A stretch of DNA of 14,389 bases from an uncultured Micavibrio sp. (GTDB lineage Bacteria > Pseudomonadota > Alphaproteobacteria > Micavibrionales > UBA1664). The translations under genes and the position numbers were made by a program. The stretch lies in NCBI GenBank assembly GCA_937896295.1, contig CALBME010000063.1, positions 1 through 14,389 on the forward strand, in the 5' to 3' direction. The notes under the pieces were generated by a model, which was not told where the DNA came from, did no database searches, and saw only the letters and a list, made by a program, of their open reading frames with translations. Positions 7,181 to 13,422 of the stretch are shown piece by piece. The stretch's first letter is position 1. The number at the start of each line of letters is the position of its first letter.

Positions 7181-7972
7181 ATGATCCCGCTGCCCTTTCT
7201 TGCAAGCCAGCAAAGCCCGGAGCCCGATGCCTATGGGCTGACGGTTCATGTGGTGCGGGATTTCATGATGAAGGATATCGACGCCCTGGACAAAGGCGAT
7301 GTCGGCGTGTCCACGGACCGCAAGGGTGGTTACCGGGTTCATATCCTGAAAATGACGCGTCTGGATTTTCCTGTGATCGAGGCACAGTTCGTCTTCAATG
7401 CGGCCGCCAAAAGTGCGGAGGCAGAAACCATCAATATCAATTCTTCTTTTTACGGCAAGGGTATCGGCCTTCGCCTCATGTATAATGCGCTGCGGCTGTG
7501 TTTCTGGCTCAATATTCCCAGAATTACGTTTGAGGCCGGTTCGCAAATGGGGGCGTATGTCTGGGCCCATAACGGCGCCGTGATCGAGGCGCAGTCCATG
7601 TTCAACGCCTCCGTTCTTCTCAATCGCCGCATCATGGCGCTGAAAGAACATATGGATTTTCGCGATTACTATCCCCTGCGGGACGCCGCCCAGCTGCGTC
7701 ATCCGGACGACCTGCGGTTTATTGCCGCCGCGCGGCAGGCCCTGACGCGGGGACAGGTCAAAACCGCACTTGAACAACTGAATGACAAGGTTATGGCCAT
7801 GCGGCTGTCTGGTAACCCGCTTTTACAGCGTGAAAAGGTATCGGTGGGGGCCTTCGCCCTGGCCGGGGGGCAATATCATGCCCACATGGCGGTTGCGGAC
7901 CCTGTGCCCACCGTCCTGATCCGGCGTCATATCGCCGCCAAATCACGGGCAGTGGCCGGCCTAACCCCCTGA
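7181..7972 (+). CDS. Unrecognised 263-residue protein with a possible GNAT-like core
   Basis: No family is recognised outright. Residues about 65-135 contain a beta strand, then GKGIGLRL (92-99) leading into a helix, a strand (IPRITFEAG) and GAYVWAHNGA (124-133). This order (strand, GxGIGxxL helix, strand, then G-Y-x-W-A-x-x-G) resembles the acetyl-CoA-binding core of GNAT acyltransferases. The C-terminal half (about 160-263) is helical and charged, then ends in a strand-rich segment. There is no signal peptide or membrane helix. AGAAGG lies just before ATG 7181 and supports the start. It is divergent from the FMN reductase across a 162-base gap. Its 3' end is 77 bases before sdhB. Confidence 0.75.
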   Translation: MIPLPFLASQQSPEPDAYGLTVHVVRDFMMKDIDALDKGDVGVSTDRKGGYRVHILKMTRLDFPVIEAQFVFNAAAKSAEAETININSSFYGKGIGLRLMYNALRLCFWLNIPRITFEAGSQMGAYVWAHNGAVIEAQSMFNASVLLNRRIMALKEHMDFRDYYPLRDAAQLRHPDDLRFIAAARQALTRGQVKTALEQLNDKVMAMRLSGNPLLQREKVSVGAFALAGGQYHAHMAVADPVPTVLIRRHIAAKSRAVAGLTP

Positions 7973-8014
7973 TTTTATGAACGGGTTTTTATAGATCTTC
8001 CCTTGCTCACCCCC

Positions 8015-8043
8015 TTGGACAAGCCCCGCACAGGGGCTATAAT
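8015..8043 (+). promoter_or_regulatory. Strong sigma70-type promoter of sdhB, placed for a leaderless transcript
   Basis: TTGGAC (8015-8020), a 17-base spacer and a perfect TATAAT (8038-8043) precede the sdhB ATG at 8050 by only six bases. Transcription would begin at or within a base or two of the AUG. The spacer contains an inverted repeat AGCCCC (8022-8027) / GGGGCT (8033-8038) that could be an operator. No ribosome binding site is present. Confidence 0.7.
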
Positions 8044-8049
8044 AATGTC

Positions 8050-8829
8050 ATGGCTGAATTTACACTCCCCCAGAATTCCAAGATCACTGAAGGCCGCACG
8101 TTCGAAGGACCCGAGAACGCATCGCGTGCCAAAAAATTCGTCGTTTACCGCTGGTCGCCTGAAAAGGGCGGCAACCCCAGCCGTGATACGTATGAGATCG
8201 ACCTCGACGCCTGCGGACCGATGGTGCTGGATGCGCTGATCCATATCAAAAACAATATCGACGGTACGCTGACGTTCCGCCGTTCCTGCCGCGAGGGGAT
8301 CTGCGGATCGTGCGCGATGAACATCGACGGCACCAATACGCTGGCCTGTACCAAGCCGATTGCCGACGTGACCGGTGATGTAAAAGTATATCCGCTGCCG
8401 CATATGCCTGTGGTCAAGGACCTGGTTCCCGACCTTACGCATGTGTATGCACAGCTCGGTTCGATTGAGCCGTATCTGAAAGCCGAAAGCCCCGCGCCTT
8501 CACGCGAACGCCTGCAATCGCCGGAAGAGCAGGCGCTGATCGACGAAGCGTCAAGCTGCATTCTATGTTTCTGCTGTTCAACCGCGTGCCCGTCCTATTG
8601 GTGGAACGGCGATCGTTTCCTCGGTCCCGCCATTCTGCTGATGGCTTACCGCTGGATCGCAGATTCGCGCGATGAAGCAACGGGCGAGCGTTTGGACCAG
8701 CTGGAAGATCCGTTCCGCCTGTATCGCTGCCATACCATCATGAACTGCACGCGTACCTGCCCCAAGGGTCTGAACCCGGCCAAGGCGATCGCTGAAATCA
8801 AGAAACTGATGGTCGTGCGCGCGGCATAA
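8050..8829 (+). CDS. sdhB: Succinate dehydrogenase iron-sulfur subunit
   Basis: This 259-residue electron-transfer subunit of complex II passes electrons from FAD to quinone through three Fe-S clusters. The [2Fe-2S] ligands are C80, C85, C88 and C100 (SCREGICGSC, TLAC). The [4Fe-4S] and [3Fe-4S] ligands lie in CILCFCCSTAC (C170, C173, C176, C180) and in CHTIMNCTRTCPKG (C227, C233, C237). The N-terminus (MAEFTLPQNSK) matches the conserved alphaproteobacterial start, so ATG 8050 is right even though it lacks a Shine-Dalgarno. It is separated from sdhCDA by three genes, one of them on the opposite strand, and therefore needs its own promoter. Confidence 0.98.
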   Translation: MAEFTLPQNSKITEGRTFEGPENASRAKKFVVYRWSPEKGGNPSRDTYEIDLDACGPMVLDALIHIKNNIDGTLTFRRSCREGICGSCAMNIDGTNTLACTKPIADVTGDVKVYPLPHMPVVKDLVPDLTHVYAQLGSIEPYLKAESPAPSRERLQSPEEQALIDEASSCILCFCCSTACPSYWWNGDRFLGPAILLMAYRWIADSRDEATGERLDQLEDPFRLYRCHTIMNCTRTCPKGLNPAKAIAEIKKLMVVRAA

Positions 8830-8849
8830 GCGCGTTTTTCCCCTTAAAT

Positions 8850-8879
8850 TTGACAGTTTTGCGCCTGTCTTACTAGGTT
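8850..8879 (+). promoter_or_regulatory. Candidate promoter for the gene at 8885
   Basis: A perfect TTGACA -35 box (8850-8855) is followed 18 bases later by a weak -10 (TAGGTT, 8874-8879). The -10 ends five bases before the ATG. The -35 is convincing and the -10 is not, so this is tentative. Confidence 0.35.
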
Positions 8880-8884
8880 GGCGC

Positions 8885-9535
8885 ATGACTGACGCACAGG
8901 CATCGTCCACCATTCTTGCAAAGCTTAAAAACGCCCGGACTCTGGGGGATGTGTATGCCATCGACTTTCCTCATGTGGTCGGGCCTATCAATGACGTTGA
9001 TGCGTTTACGGATCTGCCTGATTTTACGCCGCGTGTGTATGGCCGGGCTGAAAAAGACGCCGTCATCTGGGACAGGGAACCATCACCGGCCGTGCGCGAA
9101 GCCACGAGCCTGATCGATGCGTTCGAGGCCAGCGCCGGACATACCGTTCCGCAGCGCTGGGATATGGATGTCATCCGGGCGCAGAATGTTGCCAATACCT
9201 CCATTATCTGCAGTCTGCATATGGACGGACCGCACGAGCCCCGCATGCGGGTCTATTTCGCCGCCAGTGAAAAGCCAACATGGGTGGTGCCGCATGCGGC
9301 TATCCGCGATATCCTGCGCGAAAATGCTGGGCATATACTCTATCATCCCATTGATGGCGGTTATCTTGAATCCCTGCAGATGGCCTCGCAAAATCTGGAG
9401 GATCATTTCAGACGGGCGGCGCGGCGTGTGCCCGCCAATACACTGATGGTCATGAGCGGTGTTACCTTCCATTTCCGCGATCAGAGTGTGTCCCATCAGC
9501 GCGCTTTCGTGCGTGCACGCGGGTTCAACGCTTAA
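8885..9535 (+). CDS. Unrecognised 216-residue protein with jelly-roll-like H-x-D ... H-x5-R residues
   Basis: I cannot name a family. In the central region SLHMDGPHEPRMRVYFAASE there is an H-x-D pair (H112, D114), followed by a strand ending in PTWVVP. Near the C-terminus VSHQRAFVRA gives H204 and R210. This spacing (H-x-D, about 90 residues, H, then Arg six residues later) is what cupin-like non-haem iron / 2-oxoglutarate-type folds show, so a metal-binding double-stranded beta-helix is possible. The protein looks cytosolic, with no signal peptide. It follows sdhB by 55 bases and precedes the MFS gene by 44. The start ATG 8885 has only a poor TAGG upstream. Confidence 0.75.
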   Translation: MTDAQASSTILAKLKNARTLGDVYAIDFPHVVGPINDVDAFTDLPDFTPRVYGRAEKDAVIWDREPSPAVREATSLIDAFEASAGHTVPQRWDMDVIRAQNVANTSIICSLHMDGPHEPRMRVYFAASEKPTWVVPHAAIRDILRENAGHILYHPIDGGYLESLQMASQNLEDHFRRAARRVPANTLMVMSGVTFHFRDQSVSHQRAFVRARGFNA

Positions 9536-9543
9536 AACCCCGG

Positions 9544-9571
9544 TTGCAGGCCGTTCAGCGCCCTATATGAT
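9544..9571 (+). promoter_or_regulatory. Candidate promoter for the MFS transporter gene
   Basis: TTGCAG (9544-9549) and TATGAT (9566-9571) have a 16-base spacer. The -10 ends eight bases before ATG 9580. An AAGGG lies too close to the ATG to act as a normal ribosome binding site. Confidence 0.35.
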
Positions 9572-9579
9572 GCAAGGGC

Positions 9580-10836
9580 ATGAACAAAAAGACACTTTTC
9601 GCATGGGCGGCGTTTGACTGGGCCAATTCGGCCATTAACACGATCGTATTCACGTTCGTTTTCTCGATTTATTTTGCGCGGTCTGTTTACGGCAACGAGG
9701 TGGATGGCTCCGCCGCGTGGGCGTTCGCGCAGGGCTGTGCTGGCGTGGTCATCGCCATCCTGTCGCCCATCGTGGGGTCGGCCATCGATTATTACGGCCC
9801 GCGCAAGCGCGCGCTGTTGTTCTTTTCGGTCATCTGCATCCTGTGTGCGGCATCGTTGTTTTTTGTCGGGCCTGACCGGTCGTTCGTGTTCGCGGCGCTG
9901 ATGATCGGCGCGGTCATGACCGTATCGTTCGAATTGGTGCAGAATATTTACGGCTCGACCCTGCCGCTGATTGCGCGGCCTGAAAAAATCGGCTTCGTTT
10001 CCGGTATTGGCTGGGGCGCAGGATATGTCGGCAGCATCCTGAGTCTTGGTATTGCGTTGTTCGCATTCATCGGTCTTGGCGACGGGGGCGGGGCGCTTGG
10101 TATCACCAAGGACGGGGCCATGCATGTCCGGTCGACTATGCTGCTGGCGGCGGGGTGGTTTGCCGTTTTCGCCATCCCGTTTTTTCTGTTGTGTCCCGAT
10201 GCCCGGCCGAGTGGGCGTACCCTGGGGCAGAGTGTGCGCACGGGCCTTACCGAGCTCAAGAATACGATTCGTCACGCGGGGCGCCTGCCGGATCTGGTCC
10301 GTTTCATGCTGGCATCCGCCATCTATCGCGACGGGATGGTGACACTCTTTTCCATCGGCGGTCTCTATGCCGCCGGTACGCTGGGTATGACGTCTTCGGA
10401 AGTGATTGTTTTCGCCATCGCCATCAATATTGCCGCCGGCATCGGCGCATGGAGCTTTGCGCTGTTCGACGACCATATCGGTTCCAAAACGACGGTCATG
10501 GTTTCATTGGTGGCCCTGATCGTGCTGGGCGCCGGGGTCATCGCCACGGATGATAAAACCATGTTCATCGGTCTTGCCTGTGCCCTCGGTCTGTTCATTG
10601 GCCCGGTGCAGGCAGCCAGCCGCGCCCTGCTGGTCCGGCTCTCGCCGCCTGAACATATCGGCGCGTTTTTCGGCCTGTATGCCCTGACCGGTAAATCTGT
10701 TGCGTTCCTGGGACCGTTCGCCTTTGCGGCATTGACGCATTTCACCGGCTCGCAGCGTATCGGCATGGTCAGTATTTTGGCATTTTGGGCGGTCGGCCTT
10801 GCGGTGATATACTCAGTCCGTACCAAACGCGCATAA
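9580..10836 (+). CDS. MFS transporter, UMF1 (Atg22-like) family
   Basis: This 418-residue integral membrane protein has about 12 hydrophobic segments. The opening AWAAFDWANSAINTIVFTFVF is the hallmark of the UMF1/Atg22 group of the major facilitator superfamily. Further support is the loop DYYGPRKRAL after the second segment (the superfamily's cytoplasmic loop 2-3 motif), a central cytoplasmic loop (about 205-235) and GLFIGPVQAASRALLVRLSPPEHIGAFFGLYAL in the second half. Fungal Atg22 exports amino acids from the vacuole; bacterial substrates are not established, so none is assigned. The stop lies eight bases before the amidase ATG and the pair is probably cotranscribed. Confidence 0.92.
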   Translation: MNKKTLFAWAAFDWANSAINTIVFTFVFSIYFARSVYGNEVDGSAAWAFAQGCAGVVIAILSPIVGSAIDYYGPRKRALLFFSVICILCAASLFFVGPDRSFVFAALMIGAVMTVSFELVQNIYGSTLPLIARPEKIGFVSGIGWGAGYVGSILSLGIALFAFIGLGDGGGALGITKDGAMHVRSTMLLAAGWFAVFAIPFFLLCPDARPSGRTLGQSVRTGLTELKNTIRHAGRLPDLVRFMLASAIYRDGMVTLFSIGGLYAAGTLGMTSSEVIVFAIAINIAAGIGAWSFALFDDHIGSKTTVMVSLVALIVLGAGVIATDDKTMFIGLACALGLFIGPVQAASRALLVRLSPPEHIGAFFGLYALTGKSVAFLGPFAFAALTHFTGSQRIGMVSILAFWAVGLAVIYSVRTKRA

Positions 10837-10844
10837 AGACGGCC

Positions 10845-11570
10845 ATGACCTTATCCTTTCCCATCATTCAGCACCGGTCGCCCAATTTCGACGACCGTCC
10901 CGTGAATGCCGTGATCGATACGATCATCATTCACTACACGGGCATGGAAACACCTGAAGATGCACTGGAACGTCTGTGCGATGAGGGCGAAGACGCGCGG
11001 GCGAGGGGCAGGGTCAGCGCCCATTACATGATTTACGAAGACGGGCGTATCGTATCGCTGGTCAACGAGCGTGACCGGGCATGGCATGCGGGCGTTTCGT
11101 TTTTCAAGGGCAGGACCAATCTGAATAATCATTCGATCGGGATCGAGCTGGTCAATTGCGGGCACTACATCGGATATACCGATTTCCCCAAAGCGCAGAT
11201 GGATGCGCTGATTGAACTTTGCACTGGCATCATCCAGCGCCATCCCATCCAGAAAAAACTGGTGCTGGGGCATAACGACGTGGCCATCGGCCGCAAAAAT
11301 GACCCTGGCGAAAAATTCGACTGGGCGTATCTGGCGAAGGCGGGTATCGGCCTGTGGCCGGTGCCCGAGCAAAAGGACTATGACAGTGCGCAGGTTTACG
11401 CCTCGTCCCCGTCCACGCTGCGCGGGGCGCTGATCAAATTCGGATATGATCCCGATGCGTCCACGGACCTGATGTGCATGGCGTTCAACCGCCATTTTCT
11501 GAGCAATGCGGACCGATCCATGGGCCTTGAGGCCTGTGCCCGGCTGGCCTGGCTGAACCGCCAACCTTGA
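10845..11570 (+). CDS. N-acetylmuramoyl-L-alanine amidase (AmpD/AmiD-like) with C-terminal peptidoglycan-binding-like domain
   Basis: This 241-residue zinc amidase cleaves the bond between N-acetylmuramic acid and L-alanine. The Amidase_2 fold covers about 8-160. Zinc ligands are H30 (IIIHYTG), H143 (LGHND) and D153 (KNDPGEKFDW); GIELVN (99-104) is the usual core strand. Residues about 185-238 (LRGALIKFGYDPD onward) look like a small helical PG_binding_1-type domain, as in AmiD-like proteins. No signal peptide is seen from ATG 10845, so it may recycle anhydromuropeptides in the cytoplasm. A longer frame starting within the MFS gene adds residues unlike the family, so I reject it. The rnpB promoter overlaps its last codons. 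Confidence 0.94.
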   Translation: MTLSFPIIQHRSPNFDDRPVNAVIDTIIIHYTGMETPEDALERLCDEGEDARARGRVSAHYMIYEDGRIVSLVNERDRAWHAGVSFFKGRTNLNNHSIGIELVNCGHYIGYTDFPKAQMDALIELCTGIIQRHPIQKKLVLGHNDVAIGRKNDPGEKFDWAYLAKAGIGLWPVPEQKDYDSAQVYASSPSTLRGALIKFGYDPDASTDLMCMAFNRHFLSNADRSMGLEACARLAWLNRQP

Positions 11571-11596
11571 AAAATACGGCCATCTGGGGCTATATG
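11567..11596 (+). promoter_or_regulatory. Predicted promoter of rnpB, overlapping the amidase stop codon
   Basis: TTGAAA (11567-11572) includes the amidase TGA. An 18-base spacer leads to TATATG (11591-11596). The P1 helix of the RNase P RNA begins at 11603, six bases after the -10 box, which is where transcription should start. Structure and promoter therefore support each other. Confidence 0.55.
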
Positions 11597-11602
11597 TCGT
11601 CC

Positions 11603-11973
<371 letters not shown>

Positions 11974-11987
11974 TTTTTATTTCCTGC

Positions 11988-12025
11988 AAGCAAAACGGCG
12001 CCCCTGATGGAGCGCCGTTTTGCTT
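11988..12025. terminator. Bidirectional hairpin terminator between rnpB and the minus-strand small genes
   Basis: A 14-bp perfect stem AAGCAAAACGGCGC (11988-12001) with GCGCCGTTTTGCTT (12012-12025) encloses a 10-base loop. The A-run on the left arm and T-run on the right arm make it symmetric, like the element after pleD. It ends rnpB transcription and lies downstream of the convergent small genes. Confidence 0.75.
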
Positions 12026-12090
12026 CGTGTGACCCACTTCCGGGCCTGTCTTGTTTCTTTTTCTTCTTCTTGTTTTTGTTCTTTTTGCTT

Positions 12091-12324
12091 TTATTTACTG
12101 AAAACGCTGGTGCTGTAGCGTTTTTGTGACATTTCGTTGCGTGCAAGCATCTGTTTGAGTTCATCCGCCGCCGCGCATAAATGCATGCCGGTTTTGTGCC
12201 ACTCAAAGTTTTTGCACATCATACTCAGGCTAAAAAGATATTCGGACATAATGTGCGCGGTATGTATGCGCGAACGTTCGTCCTGGTCCGCGGCGTTAGC
12301 CGCGGCCATCATGTGCTGTTCCAT
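12091..12324 (-). CDS. Unrecognised 77-residue protein
   Basis: This small soluble protein is predicted to be mostly alpha-helical (AAANAADQDERSRIHTAHIMSEYLFSLS and AAADELKQMLARNEM). No known motif is recognised. It has two Cys (MMCKNF, HLCAAA) and several His residues (HM, HTAH, WHKTGMH) but no recognisable metal-site spacing. A strong AGGGGGA ribosome binding site five bases before the ATG argues that it is translated. It follows the 71-residue membrane peptide gene by 38 bases on the same strand, so the two are probably an operon. Confidence 0.6.
   Translation of the reverse strand: MEQHMMAAANAADQDERSRIHTAHIMSEYLFSLSMMCKNFEWHKTGMHLCAAADELKQMLARNEMSQKRYSTSVFSK
12101..12125 (+). terminator. 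Plus-direction terminator-like hairpin inside the 3' end of the 77-residue gene
   Basis: AAAACGCT (12101-12108) pairs with AGCGTTTT (12117-12124) around an 8-base loop, followed by T and G. It would stop plus-strand readthrough from rnpB before it runs further antisense to the small genes. On the minus strand it has no U-tract. Confidence 0.4.
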
Positions 12325-12362
12325 TAAATCCCCCTAATGAACAGTAATGTTGAACTTACCAG

Positions 12363-12578
12363 TTACAGAATGAAGCTTCCCAGAACGCGAACCGGCGGGC
12401 GTGCGTTGATCGCAAAGTTCCGGCGCATCGAGAAGTGACCGGACTGAGCGTTTTGCTCGGCGATGATCTTCTGGAAGGTGCGGCTGTTACCGAAACCGTC
12501 CTGGATCATGGCGTAGATCAAAGAACCAACAAACAAAAGAAGGCTCGCTGCCAGTACAATGCTCAAACCAGTCATCAT
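12363..12578 (-). CDS. Small single-pass membrane protein of unknown role
   Basis: This 71-residue protein has one clear membrane helix at about 3-26 (TGLSIVLAASLLLFVGSLIYAMIQ) and a basic, soluble tail (SMRRNFAINARPPVRVLG). GGGAGAG, six bases before the first ATG (nine before the second, 12575), supports translation. No family is recognised. The short lumenal end and Arg-rich tail suggest an N-out, C-in peptide by the positive-inside rule. It heads a two-gene minus-strand unit. The unit is divergent from mraZ across a 391-bp gap. Confidence 0.6.
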   Translation of the reverse strand: MMTGLSIVLAASLLLFVGSLIYAMIQDGFGNSRTFQKIIAEQNAQSGHFSMRRNFAINARPPVRVLGSFIL

Positions 12579-12691
12579 TTTTTACTCTCCCTGTTGGGTC
12601 CGTATTTATCCCCAGTACGTCGGACCGTGATCTGACTATGCCTCCATTGTTATGAAAACACAAGAAAAAAGTGAACAATATCAATGGTTTA

Positions 12692-12707
12692 TAAAATTAT
12701 AATTTTA
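12692..12707. repeat. 16-bp perfect palindrome in AT-rich spacer
   Basis: TAAAATTATAATTTTA is self-complementary over all 16 bases, in the gap upstream of both mraZ and the small minus-strand genes. It could be a dimeric protein site or simply AT-rich sequence. Confidence 0.5.
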
Positions 12708-12846
12708 AGTTGGGTTTTTCATAAGTATTTCCATATTCCGTTCTTTCCTGAAGCGGAAAAGCAGGGGAAGGGATGAAAAATCTTTTTCCAACCCAGGGGC
12801 AGAGACAAAAAATGTGTGAAATTTCAGGGTTTTGTCCCGGTTTCGA

Positions 12847-12883
12847 TTGACTGCCCATGATATCCCATGATATCCCATATAGT
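12847..12883 (+). promoter_or_regulatory. mraZ promoter region with three 10-bp MraZ-type operator repeats
   Basis: CCCA occurs at 12854-12857, 12864-12867 and 12874-12877, exactly 10 bp apart, within units GCCCATGATA, TCCCATGATA and TCCCATATAG. On the opposite strand these are TGGGN units with 5-base spacers, the known MraZ-binding layout. TTGACT (12847-12852) is a good -35. The -10 could be TATCCC (12871-12876) or the better TATAGT (12878-12883); in either case the repeats overlap the promoter. This predicts autorepression of mraZ-rsmH by MraZ. Confidence 0.75.
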
Positions 12884-12920
12884 AGGGTTTCCTAAGCGCC
12901 CGGTCCTCTCGAACCGGCTG

Positions 12921-12957
12921 TTTTCAGGGCATTTTTTCAGGTTTCTTCTTTTTCAGG
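12921..12957 (+). repeat. Three TTTTCAGG direct repeats in the mraZ leader
   Basis: Identical 8-mers start at 12921, 12934 and 12950. The last copy supplies the only ribosome-binding-like CAGG before the ATG at 12970, 12 bases away, which is long for a normal site. Confidence 0.5.
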
Positions 12958-12969
12958 TCATCACGCCAG

Positions 12970-13422
12970 ATGGGGCTTTTTTTATCGACCACGGTGAACC
13001 GTATCGATGCCAAGGGACGGGTTTCCATCCCCGGACCCTTTCGTGCCGCCCTTGCCGACCATGTCTTTGCCGGTGTCGTTCTGATGAAATCGCCCGTCCA
13101 TGCCTGTCTTGAGGGGTTTCCGGCCACGATGATGGACGATATCGCCGCCCGTCTGAATGAATTCCCGATGTTTTCCAGCGAGCAGGACGATCTTGCGGCT
13201 GCGACACTGGCCGAATGCGTGAAAATTCCGTTCGATACGGAAGGTCGTATCGTGCTGCCCGGCGAGTTCGCGAAGTATGCGGGCCTTTCCGATGATGTCG
13301 CCTTTGTCGGGCTTGGCAATAAATTCCAGATGTGGACGCCTGCCGGATGGGCAAGGCGCAAGGCGCAGGCGCAGGACGCCGTGAAGAGCAGGGGGCTGAC
13401 CCTGCCCAAGGTGGCACAATGA
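12970..13422 (+). CDS. mraZ: Transcriptional regulator / division cluster protein MraZ
   Basis: This 150-residue DNA-binding protein opens the division and cell-wall (dcw) cluster. It has two SpoVT/AbrB-like half-domains, each with the signature Asp-x-x-Gly-Arg: DAKGRVSIP (13-21) and DTEGRIVLP (89-97). The N-terminus MGLFLSTTVNRIDAKGR fits alphaproteobacterial members, so ATG 12970 is chosen although the upstream CAGG is weak and distant. In E. coli MraZ represses its own promoter by binding TGGG repeats; matching repeats lie upstream here. Its stop codon overlaps the rsmH start (ATGA), which indicates coupled translation. Confidence 0.96.
   Translation: MGLFLSTTVNRIDAKGRVSIPGPFRAALADHVFAGVVLMKSPVHACLEGFPATMMDDIAARLNEFPMFSSEQDDLAAATLAECVKIPFDTEGRIVLPGEFAKYAGLSDDVAFVGLGNKFQMWTPAGWARRKAQAQDAVKSRGLTLPKVAQ

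Larger units (their letters stand above)
12579..12969. other. Regulatory gap between the small minus-strand genes and mraZ
   Basis: No gene is seen in these 391 bases. From left to right it holds the ribosome binding site of the small membrane peptide, an AT-rich block (about 12,655-12,740) with a 16-bp palindrome, and a purine-rich stretch (about 12,750-12,790). These are followed by the CCCA repeats and promoter elements of mraZ (12,847-12,883) and a T-rich mraZ leader with three TTTTCAGG copies. Confidence 0.6.

Noticed and set aside
7963..7990. AACCC/GGGTT hairpin plus TTT after the 263-residue gene
   Set aside because: Five pairs with a 15-base loop is too weak to call a terminator, although some termination there is possible.
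9532..10476. Minus-strand frame of 314 codons opposite the MFS gene
   Set aside because: Its highly polar composition (Arg, Asp, Gln repeats) is the complement of membrane-segment codons; no motif.
12045..12160. Frames encoding runs of Lys or Phe in the pyrimidine tract as a possible small gene
   Set aside because: Runs come from low-complexity DNA. No ribosome binding site, and the overlap with the better-supported 77-residue gene argues against it.
12606..12614. TTATCCCCA as a DnaA box
   Set aside because: A single near-match with one mismatch and no cluster; not evidence of an origin.
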